Positions 14,546 through 15,085 of a stretch of DNA of 15,085 nt are shown in pieces. Source of the stretch: Endomicrobium sp. (GTDB taxonomy: Bacteria; Elusimicrobiota; Endomicrobiia; Endomicrobiales; Endomicrobiaceae); the NCBI GenBank assembly GCA_031277075.1, contig JAISLV010000098.1, positions 1-15,085 on the forward strand, given 5' to 3'. The notes below the pieces were generated by a model, which saw only the letters and a program-made list of their open reading frames with translations, had not been told where the DNA came from and made no database searches. The position numbers and the translations under genes were made by a program. Position 1 is the stretch's first letter. Each line of letters starts with the position of its first letter.

Positions 14546-15085
14546 ATGCCTAAGAAAGCTATTATTATCGGCGCTGGTCCAGCGGGGCTTACGGCGGCTT
14601 ACGAGCTGCTTACAAAAACTGACATTATTCCTGTAATAATTGAAGCTACAGGCGATTTGGGCGGTATTTCTAAGACTTTTAATTATAAAAATAATAGAAT
14701 GGATATGGGCGGACATCGGTTCTTTTCAAAATCTGACAGAGCGGTTAATTTTTGGACAAATATTTTGCCTTTGCAAACTTCCCCGTCAAAAGACGATATT
14801 TTGCTAAACAGATTTATCAGCTTTCCTAAAAGCGCGCGGGAACAAAACCCCGAAAGTAAAGACGGCGTAATGCTTATACGAAATAGATTGTCGCGCATAT
14901 TTTTTATGCGTAAATTTTTTGATTATCCCGTGTCTTTAAGTTTTCGCACTATACGAAATCTCGGCGCAAAACGAATGATTAAATCCGGTTTGAGCTATCT
15001 GTATTCTATGTTTAAAAAAAGGCGCGAACGCTCGCTTGAAGATTTTATGATAAATAGGTTCGGCAAGGAACTGTATTTAACTTTC
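14546..15085 (+). CDS. FAD-dependent oxidoreductase (UDP-galactopyranose mutase / protoporphyrinogen oxidase-like), 3'-truncated by window edge
   Basis: The first 180 codons of a flavoprotein amine-oxidase-type enzyme. The N-terminus has the Rossmann dinucleotide fold IIIGAGPAGLTAAYEL (GxGxxG at residues 9-14), an acidic residue ending the second strand (IIEA), and GGISKTF, then MDMGGHRFFSKSD, the typical second FAD contact. Later phrases LLNRFISF, RLSRIFFMRKFFDYPVSL, LGAKRM and LEDFMINRFGKELYLTF match a group of NAD(P)/FAD-dependent oxidoreductases commonly found in polysaccharide or lipid biosynthesis loci. Their exact reaction is usually not known. The ATG at 14546 has AAAGGA 7 bases before it. 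It begins just after the 83-bp palindromic element, which may supply or disturb its leader. The substrate cannot be told from this part. Confidence 0.85.
   Translation, partial: MPKKAIIIGAGPAGLTAAYELLTKTDIIPVIIEATGDLGGISKTFNYKNNRMDMGGHRFFSKSDRAVNFWTNILPLQTSPSKDDILLNRFISFPKSAREQNPESKDGVMLIRNRLSRIFFMRKFFDYPVSLSFRTIRNLGAKRMIKSGLSYLYSMFKKRRERSLEDFMINRFGKELYLTF

Overview
The window reads as chromosomal DNA from an anaerobic bacterium with a Gram-negative-type envelope. It is AT-rich, lysine-rich in its proteins, and almost entirely coded on the + strand. Pyruvate:ferredoxin oxidoreductase and pyruvate,phosphate dikinase together point to ferredoxin- and pyrophosphate-linked fermentation. The OmpA-family protein, the O-antigen ligase-like protein and the AsmA-like protein point to an outer membrane. 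Elusimicrobiota (Endomicrobium-like) or a spirochaete relative would fit. This is an inference from gene content and style, not a demonstrated assignment.

Layout. 1-2646: the C-terminal three quarters of pyruvate:ferredoxin oxidoreductase, ended by a clear intrinsic terminator. 2703-2976: a non-coding spacer with three palindromes in a row. 2977-3852: ribF (FAD synthesis). 3925-4078: a strong sigma70-type promoter driving tRNA-Leu(UAA). 4151-5890: thrS, in a short form without the N-terminal TGS domain. 5891-6022: a spacer with a repeat that recurs inverted at 13174-13217. 6023-7531: a polytopic O-antigen ligase/polymerase-like protein with a TPR-like tail, starting at GTG. 7776-10607: ppdK with its own promoter and an unusual Lys/Ala-rich tail. 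10689-10749: a long hairpin followed by T's. 10760-12151: an exported OmpA-family protein with FlgD-like segments and a pentapeptide-repeat acidic tail. 12303-13172: a membrane-anchored AsmA-like protein. 13232-14519: an accessory patch holding a fragment of a type I restriction-modification methylase gene (hsdM), a RhuM-family gene, and three copies of a terminal-inverted-repeat-like sequence, two of which form an 83-bp palindromic MITE-like element. 14546 to the end: the N-terminal part of an FAD-dependent oxidoreductase of the kind often found in polysaccharide loci.

How the genes fit together. PPDK interconverts PEP and pyruvate using AMP and PPi, and PFOR oxidises pyruvate to acetyl-CoA with reduction of ferredoxin, so both sit at the pyruvate node though they are not in one operon. 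RibF, tRNA-Leu and ThrRS are housekeeping. The ligase, OmpA-like, AsmA-like and FAD oxidoreductase genes lean towards envelope and surface polysaccharide. The only clearly mobile or defence-related region is 13.2-14.5 kb, a decayed type I R-M/RhuM locus bounded by repeat ends. I did not find a convincing complete new system. The best leads are the repeat-bounded RhuM/hsdM remnant, the PPDK tail, and the dispersed intergenic repeats.
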